Positions 1 to 8,903 of a stretch of 64,000 nucleotides of DNA are shown one piece after another. Where the stretch lies: positions 496,001 to 560,000 of the forward strand of contig NZ_AP022577.1 in the NCBI RefSeq assembly GCF_010730955.1. The letters are read 5' to 3'. The translations under genes and the position numbers were made by a program. Position 1 is the first letter of the stretch. The number at the start of each line of letters is the position of its first letter. The notes beneath the pieces are model-generated. The model ran no database searches. It saw nothing but the letters and a program-made list of their open reading frames with translations, and was not told where the DNA came from. Origin of the DNA: Mycolicibacterium aubagnense (GTDB taxonomy: Bacteria > Actinomycetota > Actinomycetes > Mycobacteriales > Mycobacteriaceae).

Positions 1-477
1 GGCCGGCATCGAGCGGCCGGGTCCGGAACGCCTCCACGGCGGCGTCGAGTTCCTTGGCCATCACCGACACCTGCGACTTCGACAACGACGTGATGCCCAG
101 GGTCTCGACCAGCTTGTCCATCCGCCGCGTCGAGACACCAAGCAGGTAACACGTCGCCACCACCGTGGTCAGGGCCCGCTCGGCGCGTTTACGGCGCTCC
201 AGCAGCCAGTCCGGGAAGTAGGATCCTTGCCGCAGCTTCGGGATCGCAAGATCCAAAGTCCCTGCACGGGTGTCGAATTGACGGTGTCGGTAGCCGTTGC
301 GGGAATTGGTGCGCTCAGCCGAGCGTTCGCCGTAGCCGGCACCGCATAGGGCGTCGGCTTCGGCGCCCATCAGGTGTGGATGAACGTGGCCAGCAGCTCG
401 CGCAGCACGTCGGGATGGGCAGTGGTGAGTCGTTCGGCCAGCACAGTGGGCAGATCGATATTGTGGGCAGTGGTCAT
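1..477 (-). pseudogene. IS256-family (IS1081-like) transposase, N-terminal part, frameshifted
   Basis: The reading frame encodes the transposase N-terminus beginning MTTAHNIDLP. It differs from copy C by loss of one G from a GGG run at about 373-374, which shifts the frame after about 34 codons. Only about the first 159 codons lie in the window, and the catalytic core is outside. The start is taken from the intact copy, where an AAAGGA ribosome site precedes the ATG. The deletion may be real decay or a consensus error in a repeat. Confidence 0.8.
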
Positions 478-611
478 CGCGTCGATTCCTTTGCTCGAGT
501 GACTTTGGACGGTCTCTCGAAGAATCACGCGATGACCTTCAATCACTCGGCTACGACACGCCGGTACCGCTGATCAGGTCCGACTCGTACACCACCTTGA
601 TGGACGCAACC
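1..611 (-). mobile_element. IS1081-like insertion sequence, copy A (cut by window start)
   Basis: This is the transposase-start end of an IS256-family element. It is nearly identical to the matching part of copies B (3936-5362) and C (47115-48542). The terminal repeat ends at 611, where the three copies stop matching and unique sequence begins (GCTGTGGG). The rest of the element lies outside the window, so its target duplication cannot be checked. Like copy B it is on the minus strand, so A and B form direct repeats around 612-3927. Confidence 0.9.
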
Positions 612-1342
612 GCTGTGGGCTTTGGCTGCTCTCTTCCTGGCCGGGGTGGCAGGCCTACTTCGGAACAAAGGCGTTCGGTAACAACGGTTCTCGAGTATTC
701 TAGGACGGGACAAGATTTGACCGTTCTCGCTTCTGCAATCGGTTGGAAGTGTGCAGGGCTGTACCGCTGGCCCATTGGACCGTGGGGTCAGCTGTTGTCG
801 GCAGGCGACATCGAGCACCGATACACCGTGAAGCGAACGACCGGGCCCCGGCAGGACATGCTCCACGGACACAGCACGTAGCCGATCTGCGCTGCGGGCG
901 GCAGCGGTGGTACCACAGTGTCAGGGTGCGAAGCGCTAGTGATACAAACCCGCAGTATCAGTATGACACTGCGGGCGGCACGCGGACAGATTCAACCATT
1001 CGACCGACGGACTCCACCCCGGCCACTGCCAGAGCGGGTTTCCTGCAGCTCCCGACGATCCCCAGACAGCGAACGAATCACGTCGTGGCTGACGGGCAAC
1101 GGCGAGCAAGTTCCGTCACTGCCATAGCGCGGCAGACCCCGCGTCCGAAAGCCCGCTCTCCCGCCTCTTTGCACGCCACCACCGACAGGAATACGGCGGA
1201 ATCCAATATGGCGGGTTACCAGTAAAATACTGCATTTTCATCTGGTGAATCACAGGGCTATCGTGCGACATTCACCTACGATCTCGGTCAGGGATTGCGA
1301 CAGGGACTGGGCGCCGACTGCTCCGTCGCTACTGCTCGGGCT
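612..1342. other. About 730 bp without a recognisable gene
   Basis: Open frames exist on both strands, but their translations are Arg/Pro/Thr-rich with no family resemblance and look like chance frames in GC-rich DNA. The stretch holds one member of a short dispersed repeat (1186-1224). No tRNA T-loop motif was seen. Confidence 0.5.
1186..1224 (+). repeat. Short dispersed repeat, member 1
   Basis: A segment of about 40 bp built around GGCGGAATC, AATATGG and TTACCAGT. Related segments lie at 2301-2340 and 10106-10138 in the same orientation. Members 1 and 2 bracket the S51 peptidase gene. The alignment was made by eye at roughly 75 percent identity, and the function is unknown. Confidence 0.4.
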
Positions 1343-2074
1343 TCAGCGCTGCAACCGTCGGACACCGAGGGCCGTCTCAGTCACCGCGCCGCCACATCGT
1401 TCGACGAAATATGCTCCCGCTGTGTTATTTTCGGCGATGGCTTCCACGAATTGAGTGCCACGGTAGACAAGGCCGGCGCCGTCATCGGTGGCAAACGCTG
1501 ATGGCAGAACTTCGCTACCAACTAGCTCATGCAGTAGTGGTCGGCGCTGATCCTCAGAATCGTAATGCACGCCGTTTGCGTAAGGCAGGAACCCCAGGCC
1601 GTTGGTAACAGGCTGTAGTTGTGGGCCGAACGAATCCGTGGTGCCACCTGCATGCCAGCAGATGGAGCCCGCCGAGGTGCCCGTCAACACCACCCCTGCC
1701 TGCCAAGCAATACCTAGCGCTTCATCCACACCATGCAGTCGCCACATCGCCAGCAGTCCCGCTACGCTGCCGCCGAACACCCACACCACATCCTGCTCCA
1801 GGAGATGCGCGGTGACATCGTCAACGGTGGGCATTGGGAACAACGCCACGTGCGACGGGATGAAGCCACGGACCTGCGCTGCCTCGGTGAGGTAGTGCAG
1901 CACCGCCTTGTCGTCACCCATCGCCGTCGCCAGCAGGCAGACGCGTGGAGGCCGTCCGGTGACTCCGGAAAGATCGACCGCGTAATCGGTCATGGCAGTG
2001 AACTCGAATCGTGTGCGTTGACCTTGGCCTATTCCCCCACTGGTCGCGAGAATGGTGGGTGCGTCCGAAGGCAT
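1343..2074 (-). CDS. Peptidase S51 family (dipeptidase E / cyanophycinase-like)
   Basis: Class I glutamine-amidotransferase-like serine peptidase of family S51, which includes PepE (cleaves N-terminal Asp dipeptides) and cyanophycinase. The N-terminal ILATSGG strand fits the family. The nucleophile elbow is GTSAGSICW, with the central Ser as catalytic residue, preceded by VWVFGGSVAGLL, the usual glycine-rich segment. The later NGVHYDSEDQR segment carries a plausible catalytic His. At 243 aa it has normal length. The frame continues upstream to 2116, but the Met at 2074 (MPSDAP) places the ILATSGG strand where family members start. It stands alone with no operon partner. The substrate is not deducible; a cytosolic peptidase is most likely. 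Confidence 0.8.
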   Translation of the reverse strand: MPSDAPTILATSGGIGQGQRTRFEFTAMTDYAVDLSGVTGRPPRVCLLATAMGDDKAVLHYLTEAAQVRGFIPSHVALFPMPTVDDVTAHLLEQDVVWVFGGSVAGLLAMWRLHGVDEALGIAWQAGVVLTGTSAGSICWHAGGTTDSFGPQLQPVTNGLGFLPYANGVHYDSEDQRRPLLHELVGSEVLPSAFATDDGAGLVYRGTQFVEAIAENNTAGAYFVERCGGAVTETALGVRRLQR

Positions 2075-2509
2075 GGCATCGACGGTAAGCGCACCGCCCA
2101 TTGGCGGGCAATCCAATTTCAGTGGGCAACGTCGTTAAGCACCGAACCGGCCAGCTCGAGTCGAGACCTGAACAAAGACTCCAGCAAACTATTGGCATCT
2201 TCAGCGGCGCCGAGGCACTCGACCCACAGGCTCGACCAGCACGACCCAAGCGCTCCCTTCCGGCGCCATTGGGAGATGCCACGACACATCACGATTCGAA
2301 ACGGCAATACAGCGGAACTGAATACGGCGCGCTACCAGTGAACTGCAGCGGATCATGCTGGGCCCCAATCGCTTTCGTATAGACCATCGTCGGACAGTCC
2401 CCAATCCGTGGTCTGTCGGTGGCCACTCCAACTGACGGCTGGCTCGGCGGCCTGACCACTCAACGCGGCCCGACTGCTCAGTGGACACCACCTGGGTGGA
2501 CACTATGAC
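2075..2509. other. Intergenic region upstream of the S51 peptidase and yaeQ
   Basis: Divergent spacer that should hold both promoters. It contains dispersed repeat member 2 (2301-2340). The only small dyad noticed is GTGGACACC...GGTGGACAC near 2480-2502, which reads better as a partial direct repeat. No gene seen. Confidence 0.5.
2301..2340 (+). repeat. Short dispersed repeat, member 2
   Basis: Partner of 1186-1224, in the same orientation. Shared blocks are CAATAC/GAATAC, GCGGAA, GAATACGG and CTACCAGT. It sits upstream of the S51 peptidase start, so the peptidase gene lies between direct repeats about 1.1 kb apart. Confidence 0.4.
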
Positions 2510-3061
2510 GTGGCCCTTTCTGCAACAGTATTCAAAGTCGAGCTTGGCGTCTCCGATGTCGATCACGGTTACTACGCCGATCACGCGCTTACCGTGGCCC
2601 GTCATCCCAGTGAGACCGATGAGCGGATGGTGGTGCGGTTGTTGGCTTTTGGGCTTCGCGCACACCGACTCAGCGACGTCGACGGTGATTTGGCGTTCGG
2701 CGCAGGCCTGTCCACCCCGGGCGTACCCGACTTGCGGCTCGCCGACTACACCGGCCGGATCCTGGAGTGGATCAACGTCGGTCAGCCCGACGAACGCGCC
2801 TTGGGCAAGGCGGCGAGCCAGGCCGACCAGGTACTGCTCTTCCCGTTCGCCGCCGGCGTGGCCACCTGGTGGCGCACGGTCGGCCCCAAAGTAGCGGGGC
2901 TGCCGAACCTGTCGGTGGTGCAGATACCGCACGCACCGGTGCAGCAACTGGCCCAGTCTGTCGATCGACGGGTCTCGGCACAGGTGATGGTGATCGAAGG
3001 TCAGATAACGATGACCGTAGGCAGAGTCGACGTCACCTTCACGCCCGAGCCATTGGAGTGA
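2510..3061 (+). CDS. yaeQ: YaeQ family protein
   Basis: A 183-aa YaeQ-family protein, a small alpha/beta protein with a PD-(D/E)XK-like nuclease fold whose cellular role is unsettled. Recognised by the segments HYY-type GYYADHALTVARHPSETDERM, WINVGQPDE and the Lys/Ala-rich stretch after it, which match the family along its full length. The start is a GTG (ATG-like context MALSATVFK), matching the family N-terminus; an ATG in another frame 5 bases upstream is not used. A GC-rich hairpin downstream (3149-3179) may end the transcript. Intact, with normal length. Confidence 0.9.
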   Translation: MALSATVFKVELGVSDVDHGYYADHALTVARHPSETDERMVVRLLAFGLRAHRLSDVDGDLAFGAGLSTPGVPDLRLADYTGRILEWINVGQPDERALGKAASQADQVLLFPFAAGVATWWRTVGPKVAGLPNLSVVQIPHAPVQQLAQSVDRRVSAQVMVIEGQITMTVGRVDVTFTPEPLE

Positions 3062-3148
3062 ACGTCTGAGCCCTCGGTGCTGGCCGATGGCGTTGGCGGC
3101 AGGGACGCTGACGCCATCATTGTCGGGCCGCCTCTGGTTGCACTAGCG

Positions 3149-3179
3149 CCCGGCCGGACCCCATCTACGTCCGGGCGGG
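3149..3179 (+). terminator. Candidate hairpin terminator after yaeQ
   Basis: CCCGGCCGGAC (3149-3159) pairs with GTCCGGGCGGG (3169-3179) at 10 of 11 positions around a 9-nt loop and is followed by TTCTGTGT. It lacks a long T tract, as is usual for mycobacterial terminators. It lies 88 bp beyond the yaeQ stop. Confidence 0.5.
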
Positions 3180-3368
3180 TTCTGTGTCGGCTGTGCCAAG
3201 CCGAGAAGCGGCGTTCACGCCTCGGGTCAAGGAACCGATACGCACCTCTCGCCCGCCGAAGCGGGTCGAGTTGGCCAAACCAGCTCACCATCAACGGTTT
3301 ACAACGGGTTGCGTCAGGATCGTACGACAGCCTTCGCGATGCTTCCGCCCGCGCCGTAGGCTCACGGC

Positions 3369-3596
3369 GTGCACCACGTGACCCTGGCCAGCGCTGCGTC
3401 AACGGCGGAGCTGACGGTGGGGCTGGCGGCCTATGCCGCGTTGATCCTGGCCAGCCTCGCGCTGGCGATCTACGACATACGCCGGCACCGACGAGGCCGA
3501 GCGATCGCCGCCGCGGTGATCGTCGGAGTACTGACCCTGGGCGGGCTGGTTATCGCGATCGTCAGTAGTGTCGCGGGAACTGTCACAACGCGGTGA
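3369..3596 (+). CDS. Small membrane protein with two predicted transmembrane helices
   Basis: A 75-aa open frame from a GTG. It contains two hydrophobic segments, residues ~14-35 (VGLAAYAALILASLALAIY) and ~46-70 (AIAAAVIVGVLTLGGLVIAI), separated by a basic loop DIRRHRRGR, a typical hairpin topology. The family is not recognised. No clear ribosome site decides between this GTG and the next one three codons on. The hydrophobic pattern makes a real gene more likely than a chance frame. Confidence 0.5.
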   Translation: MHHVTLASAASTAELTVGLAAYAALILASLALAIYDIRRHRRGRAIAAAVIVGVLTLGGLVIAIVSSVAGTVTTR

Positions 3597-3726
3597 GCGT
3601 CGACACCGGATGGTTGGCAGCCTCCGGGACCTGGCCGGGCAATGTCTCTGCCGGCGGCACCTGAGTTTGGTCCGCGCGGCCGATCCTCTTGCCCCAATTC
3701 GACCTGGCGGCGCCCGTGTCCAGTCA

Positions 3727-3909
3727 TCACTTGTCGCCGTAATCGCCGTAGCCGTAGGGTCCCCAAAGAGTCGATTGCCACATCAGCTTGCAGTCCTGAC
3801 AGGTATGCGCCGGGAACGGGCCTTCGGTGACGGCCGCCATCGCGTGACCCTTCCAGTGGTGCCACCAGCGGCAGCGCGATAGCCAGCGCACGACCATATC
3901 CGGGGCCAC
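3727..3909 (-). CDS. Small hypothetical protein with Trp/His-rich and CxxC segments
   Basis: A 60-aa frame. The translation is rich in Trp, His and Tyr (RCRWWHHWKGH early, HTCQDCKLMW in the middle, GPYGYGDYGDK at the end), unlike the Arg/Pro-rich chance frames nearby. The HTCxxC motif could bind a metal. It begins 27 bp inside the edge of IS copy B, so its upstream region, and possibly its natural start, was altered by the insertion. Family not recognised. Confidence 0.4.
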   Translation of the reverse strand: MAPDMVVRWLSRCRWWHHWKGHAMAAVTEGPFPAHTCQDCKLMWQSTLWGPYGYGDYGDK

Positions 3910-3927
3910 GCCACGCCATCCCCGCCT

Positions 3928-3935
3928 GCGGCACC
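3928..3935. repeat. Target-site duplication of IS copy B, left
   Basis: GCGGCACC, identical to 5363-5370 on the far side of the element, as expected for the 8-bp duplications made by IS256-family transposases. Confidence 0.85.
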
Positions 3936-5362
3936 GGTCAAGTCCAGGGACGTGGTGTATGACGTCGTCGTGTGATTCTTCGAGGTAGTTGGGTCAGGCG
4001 GGCAGTGCCGCGGGGGTAGCCTCCTGTTCGGTTGGGGTGTCGTTGACGGTGCGTGATTTGCTCAGAACGTCGAGGCCGAGGTAGCGCCGCGACTCGGCCC
4101 ATTCGTCGTGTTGTTCGGCCAGCACTGCTCCGACGAGACGGATCAGGGCCGCGCGGTCGGGGAAGATGCCCACGACGTCGGTGCGCCGGCGGATCTCCTT
4201 GTTGAGTCGTTCCTGGGGATTGTTGCTCCAGATCTGGCGCCAGATCTGCTTGGGGAACGCGGTGAACGCCAGCAGATCCGGCCGCGCCGCTTCGAGGTGA
4301 TCGGCGACATTGGGCAGCTTGTCGGACAATGCGTCGATGATCCGATCATATTGAGCAGCAACGGATTCAGCGTCAGGTTGGTCGAACACCGAGTGCAGCA
4401 GGGTGCGCACCCAGGGCCACGAACTCTTGGGAGTGACGGACATCAGGTTGGTCGTGTAGTGGGTTCTGCAGCGCTGCCACGCCGCTCCGGGCAGGGTGGC
4501 CCCGATGGCGGCGACCAGCCCGGCGTGGGCGTCGCTGGTGACCAGTTTGACCCCGGACAGGCCGCGGGCGGTCAACGACCGCCAGAACGTCAACCAGCCC
4601 GCCCGTCCTCAGCGGTCGTGACATCGATTCCCAGGATCTCGCGGTAGCCCTCGGCGTTGACCCCGACGGCGATCAGGGCGTGCACGTTGACCACCCGGCC
4701 GGCTTCACGCACCTTGAGCACCAGAGCGTCCGCAGCGACGAACGTATACGGGCCGGCATCGAGCGGCCGGGTCCGGAACGCCTCCACGGCGGCGTCGAGT
4801 TCCTTGGCCATCACCGACACCTGCGACTTCGACAACGACGTGATGCCCAGGGTCTCGACCAGCTTGTCCATCCGCCGCGTCGAGACACCAAGCAGGTAAC
4901 ACGTCGCCACCACCGTGGTCAGGGCCCGCTCGGCGCGTTTACGGCGCTCCAGCAGCCAGTCCGGGAAGTAGGATCCTTGCCGCAGCTTCGGGATCGCAAG
5001 ATCCAAAGTCCCTGCACGGGTGTCGAATTGACGGTGTCGGTAGCCGTTGCGGGAATTGGTGCGCTCAGCCGAGCGTTCGCCGTAGCCGGCACCGCATAGG
5101 GCGTCGGCTTCGGCGCCCATCAGGGTGTGGATGAACGTGGCCAGCAGCTCGCGCAGCACGTCGGGATGGGCAGTGGTGAGTCGTTCGGCCAGCACAGTGG
5201 GCAGATCGATATTGTGGGCAGTGGTCATCGCGTCGATTCCTTTGCTCGAGTGACTTTGGACGGTCTCTCGAAGAATCACGCGATGACCTTCAATCACTCG
5301 GCTACGACACGCCGGTACCGCTGATCAGGTCCGACTCGTACACCACCTTGATGGACGCAACC
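3936..5362 (-). mobile_element. IS1081-like insertion sequence, copy B
   Basis: A complete IS256-family element of 1427 bp. The ends form imperfect terminal inverted repeats: GGTCAAGTCC...GTGGTGTATGA at one end and GGTTGCGTCC...GTGGTGTACGA at the other. Inner copies of GTGATTCTTCGAG also face each other just outside the gene. An exact 8-bp duplication GCGGCACC flanks it, so it arrived by simple transposition. It is one base shorter than copy C because of a single deletion in the transposase gene. Confidence 0.9.
3994..5228 (-). pseudogene. IS256-family (IS1081-like) transposase, frameshifted
   Basis: Homologous over its whole length to the intact transposase of copy C, but a CCCC run is CCC at 4602-4604. 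The frame shifts after about 207 codons, just past the first catalytic Asp region (AADALVLKVREAG), leaving N- and C-terminal halves in different frames. The second half still carries LVTSDAHAGL and NNPQERLNKEIRRRTDVVGIF. It is probably inactive unless the missing base is a sequencing artefact; programmed frameshifting is not expected in this family. Confidence 0.85.
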
Positions 5363-5370
5363 GCGGCACC
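5363..5370. repeat. Target-site duplication of IS copy B, right
   Basis: GCGGCACC, an exact match to 3928-3935. Confidence 0.85.
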
Positions 5371-5490
5371 GGGACCACCGGGTGCGCCGGCCGGCGCTGG
5401 AGCACTGGTCGTGCCGGTGCCGCGAGATGCTCCAGTTTCGCCGCTGATGCGAGCTAACCACCGCTGCCAGGTCGGCATATTCCGATGAGC

Positions 5491-5685
5491 TCACTGGCTG
5501 CGCAATGCCGTTGAATGGGCGTCGACGCCGCAGGTCCCACCGGCGCCTGGGGTATCGCTGCTGTCGGCGGCCGCCAGAGGATGGGCCACAAGGAAGCCCA
5601 TCCTGTCGGCAGTGTCGATCGCCGCCCAGGCTGCAGCCTCCTCGCTGCTATTTGCTGTCTGCGTTCCGTTCTGCGTACCTGTCAT
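5491..5685 (-). CDS. Small hypothetical protein
   Basis: A 64-aa open frame. Its ATG is preceded by a strong GGGGGA ribosome site 7 bases upstream, the main reason to list it. The translation (MTGTQNGTQTANSSEEAAAWAAID...) is polar and Ala-rich with no recognised family. The frame stops about 120 bp before IS copy B, and the intervening sequence is Gly/Pro-rich in another frame, so it could be the 5' remnant of a longer gene damaged near the insertion. Confidence 0.35.
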   Translation of the reverse strand: MTGTQNGTQTANSSEEAAAWAAIDTADRMGFLVAHPLAAADSSDTPGAGGTCGVDAHSTALRSQ

Positions 5686-6053
5686 GATTCAGTCCCCCGC
5701 GTCACCGAATCGTTAAAGACCTTGGACACAATGTTATTGACGTCAGTACTTCAATTCCGGCCCAAGTGTCATGTTCTCAAATCATCGAATTCCTCGGGTA
5801 AACATACCTAACGTATGTTTGCTGAGTCAAGGTTTTCCCACCTGGCCCGGACGCCACATTGATAGGCAATCGAACATGATGAGGCTTGCTTGGCTCGGCA
5901 TCAACCTGCTCGACCGAGATCGGAATTGAACGCCACCACGAAACGATCGATGAACGCGGTCGTCCCCCGCCGCGCCCACAGTTGCTGGGGCGACTGCGCG
6001 CTGCCGGACACGTGATACCTGCGACCAACTTGCACCCATGATGGAATCAGGCA
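5686..6053. other. Intergenic region, relatively AT-rich
   Basis: Divergent spacer between the small minus-strand frame and the carboxylesterase. It is lower in GC than its surroundings near 5700-5830. No gene or clear dyad seen; promoters for both sides are expected here. Confidence 0.4.
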
Positions 6054-7562
6054 GTGACCCTCATGCCTGAGGTACCGACGACTGCCGGATTCGTGCGAGG
6101 CCGATGGGAGAAGTCGGTCGCTGTGTTCCGCGGTATCCCCTATGCCCAAACGCCTTTGGGCCCCTACCGCTTCGCGCGACCCGTTCCGCCACAAGGCTGG
6201 GACGGTGTCCGGGATGCGCTGGTATTCGGGCCGCCAGCACCGCAAACCGGAGCGCCAGCGTCTGATGTCGACACAAACTGGCTGACGGTGAACGTGTGGT
6301 CACCAAACCTCGGTACCTCAGGTCTCCCGGTGATGGTGTGGATTCACGGTGGCCGGTACCTGGAAGGCCACACCGCCAACCCGCACTACAACGGTGCCGC
6401 CCTCGCCGCGGCCGGTGTGGTCGTGGTCAGCATGAACTACCGGGTCGGCGTGGAAGGTTTCGCCTATATCGCGGGCGCACCGAACAACCGCGGCCTTCTC
6501 GACCAGATTGCCGCACTGCAATGGGTGCACGACAACATCGCCGCCTTCGGCGGTGACCCCACCAACGTCACGGTGTTCGGTCAATCTGCCGGCGCCGGCA
6601 GCGTCGCCGCCCTGCTTACCATGCCGGCCAGTGCGGGTCTGTTTCGGCGCGCTATCGTCCAAAGCTTGCCGGGGACGTTCTTCACCGAGGAACTCGCTGC
6701 CGGCGTTTCCGCCCAGATCGCTAAGCAGCTTGGCGCAAGGGCCACGGCCGTTGAGCTGCAACACTTTTCACCCCACTCTCTGGTCGCAGCTAGCCACGCA
6801 CTGCTCGCAAAGATGCCTGCCTTCGCTGACTCTTGGGGCCCGATGGCACTCACCCCCACACCCTTCTCCCCCATCGTTGACGGCGTCACCCTGTCCGACG
6901 CACCCTGGCGCTTGCTCGCATCAGGCGCTGGTCACGCGATTGATCTGCTCGTCGGGCACACTCGCGACGAGTACTCCCTGTTCAATCCGTGGCGCGGAAA
7001 GCCCGTCACTGCCCGACACCTCGCCAGCACGGTCAAACAGCTTGCGCCAGAATCATGCGGGCCAGGCGACTATCAGACCGCCTACCCTCGGGCCACGGCG
7101 TCACAGCTCTACGAGACCGTGAACGCAGACTGGCTGTTCCGGATGCCGAGCGAACACCTCGCCGATGCCCACCATGCCGGGGGCGGCACCGCGCGACTGT
7201 TTGAACTGTCGTGGAGCTTCAACCCAGACGAAAGTGCCTCCCACAGCCTGGACGTGCTACTTGTATTCGGCACGCTCAGTCACGCCGACATCACCAGCCA
7301 CCCGACCGCAAATCCGAACGCTGCCAGCGAATTTGAGCGATTATCCGGGGCGATGCGCATGGACTGGGTTGCCTTTGCATCGAATGGTGACCCGGGATGG
7401 GCACCTTACGAGCCCGGCACGCGCATCACTCGCGTCTACGGCACCGACATTACCGACGAGACCTACCCCGAAGAGGCATCCCGGCGCCTCTGGAGAGACC
7501 ACCGATTCACCGCGCTCGTCCCGATCACCTCTGGCTCCGGCGGGGACGTGAGTGTTCCCTAA
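6054..7562 (+). CDS. Type-B carboxylesterase
   Basis: A 502-aa alpha/beta-hydrolase of the carboxylesterase type B family, hydrolysing carboxylic esters, sometimes carbamates or aromatic esters. Diagnostic segments are FRGIPYAQTPLGPYRFARP near residue 25, the oxyanion region WIHGGRYLEGH near 97, MNYRVGVEGF, GLLDQIAALQWVHDNIAAFGGDP before the nucleophile, and the elbow FGQSAGAGS near residue 175, whose Ser is the nucleophile. No signal peptide is visible, so it is probably cytosolic. It starts at a GTG with ATG three codons later. The gene stands alone and meets the minus-strand kinase gene tail to tail 10 bp away. The substrate is unknown. Confidence 0.9.
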   Translation: MTLMPEVPTTAGFVRGRWEKSVAVFRGIPYAQTPLGPYRFARPVPPQGWDGVRDALVFGPPAPQTGAPASDVDTNWLTVNVWSPNLGTSGLPVMVWIHGGRYLEGHTANPHYNGAALAAAGVVVVSMNYRVGVEGFAYIAGAPNNRGLLDQIAALQWVHDNIAAFGGDPTNVTVFGQSAGAGSVAALLTMPASAGLFRRAIVQSLPGTFFTEELAAGVSAQIAKQLGARATAVELQHFSPHSLVAASHALLAKMPAFADSWGPMALTPTPFSPIVDGVTLSDAPWRLLASGAGHAIDLLVGHTRDEYSLFNPWRGKPVTARHLASTVKQLAPESCGPGDYQTAYPRATASQLYETVNADWLFRMPSEHLADAHHAGGGTARLFELSWSFNPDESASHSLDVLLVFGTLSHADITSHPTANPNAASEFERLSGAMRMDWVAFASNGDPGWAPYEPGTRITRVYGTDITDETYPEEASRRLWRDHRFTALVPITSGSGGDVSVP

Positions 7563-7572
7563 CTGGTTGTGT

Positions 7573-8235
7573 TTATGCGCGGAGTACGACTGGCGATTCG
7601 TAGTCACCGTTTGCGATCAGGATCGTGGCTTGTTCCTGAGGCTTGCATTCCCGGAAGTAGCGGCGCTGGGCTTCAACATAGCGCCGCATGGTGGGGTGGT
7701 CGGGTTCTGGACTACTTCCATCCCGCAATGCCATCCGTCGCGCAGTTTCGGCGAAGGCAACGTCGAGAAATATCGAAACGTCCCAATGGGAGGAAAGTTC
7801 GTTGCGTTGCAAGAAGATTCCGTCCACGACAAGCACTGTTCCCGGGGCGGCAACCTGCGGCTCAGGGGTAAGAACCGCATCGGTCGTGACATCATGGCAG
7901 GCGGTGCGGTAGCGCCGAGAGCCGCCGGGTCGAAACGGGGTAAGGACATCGGTGTGGAACTGGCGATAGTTGTAGGAGTCTGACCAGAAGCCTTCAGGCG
8001 AACCACGGCCCAACCGGTAACGGACTTCGCGCGTGTTGTGAAAGTCGTCGAGCGATACACGCACCACCGGTCGTTCTTGGTCGCGCAGAAGGTGGGCAAG
8101 AGCGTCGGCGAAATGGGTCTTGCCGGCGCCGTCGGGTCCGTCTATCGCGATCCTCGGACAGCGCTGACCGTCGAAGGCAGGAATCCGTGCTGCGACGAAG
8201 GCCAATGCATCCGCCCGGCTGAAAGCAGCGCTCAT
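7573..8235 (-). CDS. Uridine-kinase-like P-loop NTPase
   Basis: A 220-aa protein with Walker A motif GPDGAGKT near residue 31, followed by VVRVSLDDFHN, the acidic second motif seen in uridine kinases and related nucleoside or pantothenate kinases, and FLDVAFAETARRMALRD with a lid-like Arg cluster. It probably phosphorylates a nucleoside or other small hydroxylated substrate; which one cannot be told. The start ATG (MSAAFSRAD) overlaps the stop of the upstream acetyltransferase by ATGA, so the pair is translationally coupled. An upstream in-frame extension to 8292 overlaps that gene and is rejected. Confidence 0.75.
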   Translation of the reverse strand: MSAAFSRADALAFVAARIPAFDGQRCPRIAIDGPDGAGKTHFADALAHLLRDQERPVVRVSLDDFHNTREVRYRLGRGSPEGFWSDSYNYRQFHTDVLTPFRPGGSRRYRTACHDVTTDAVLTPEPQVAAPGTVLVVDGIFLQRNELSSHWDVSIFLDVAFAETARRMALRDGSSPEPDHPTMRRYVEAQRRYFRECKPQEQATILIANGDYESPVVLRA

Positions 8236-8861
8236 CGCCGGCGGTCCTGCGCATCGCTGGCCAGAAGCGCATGCACATGCATGTCGTGCCACCCATCAGC
8301 GTGCAACGCAGCACTCCGCTGGGTGCCCTCCGCGCGAAACCCGGCCTTAGTCGCAACCCGACACGAAGCGTGATTCGCCACTGAATGCTCCAACCCAATC
8401 CGATGGAAACCCGCGTCGCGGAATGCCCACTGACACAACGTAGTCAACGCCCGCGTACAGAGTCCGCGACCGCGCCACGTCGGCACCATCCAATACGCCG
8501 CTTCAGCTGAACCATCGTGCAAATCCAGGCACTTCAGCGACACGCGGCCCATCAGAGCATCGCTGGTGAGGTCGACCACCGCCCAATTCAACTGAGCCTC
8601 AGCGGTCCACCCGGCATTCCACTCGTTGATCCATCGCCGCGCCTCGTCCGCAGAGTCAGCACGTCGGACATGCCAGCGTTGGATCTCGGGATCACTGAAG
8701 GCGTCCACGACTGCGTTGGCGTCAGATGGTCGCCACGGCCGGAGCAACGCGACGCTGGCCACGGACAACGACGGATGAGGAGATCGAGACAAATGACCAG
8801 CGGATATCGCCGGCGGAATTAAAGTCGGCACGCGCGGCATCATCGCGCGAAATCTGAACAC
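8232..8861 (-). CDS. GNAT family N-acetyltransferase (RimJ/RimL-like)
   Basis: A 209-aa GNAT acyltransferase of the ribosomal-protein-acetyltransferase subgroup. VALLRPWRPSDANAVVDAF is the typical first strand and helix, YWMVPTWRGRGLCTRAL is the acetyl-CoA-binding motif A (R-G-x-G-L), and FHRIGLEHSVANHASCRVATKAGF is the usual C-terminal segment. It is coupled by ATGA to the downstream P-loop kinase. The substrate is unknown; a small-molecule or peptide amine is likely. The exact start is uncertain among three Met codons in the first eight. Confidence 0.8.
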   Translation of the reverse strand: MFRFRAMMPRVPTLIPPAISAGHLSRSPHPSLSVASVALLRPWRPSDANAVVDAFSDPEIQRWHVRRADSADEARRWINEWNAGWTAEAQLNWAVVDLTSDALMGRVSLKCLDLHDGSAEAAYWMVPTWRGRGLCTRALTTLCQWAFRDAGFHRIGLEHSVANHASCRVATKAGFRAEGTQRSAALHADGWHDMHVHALLASDAQDRRR

Positions 8862-8903
8862 GGTCCACCGACAACGGGCGAGTGGGCGGAGACTCGTACT
8901 GTC

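Noticed and set aside
543..1225. Several long frames on both strands between IS copy A and the S51 peptidase
   Set aside because: Arg/Pro/Thr-rich translations, heavy mutual overlap, no ribosome site and no family resemblance; typical of chance frames in GC-rich DNA. Those starting before 611 run into the IS end.
1..5362. IS copies A and B as ends of a composite transposon carrying yaeQ and the S51 gene
   Set aside because: Copy B has its own perfect 8-bp duplication, which indicates independent insertion rather than movement as one unit; the far end of A is not visible.
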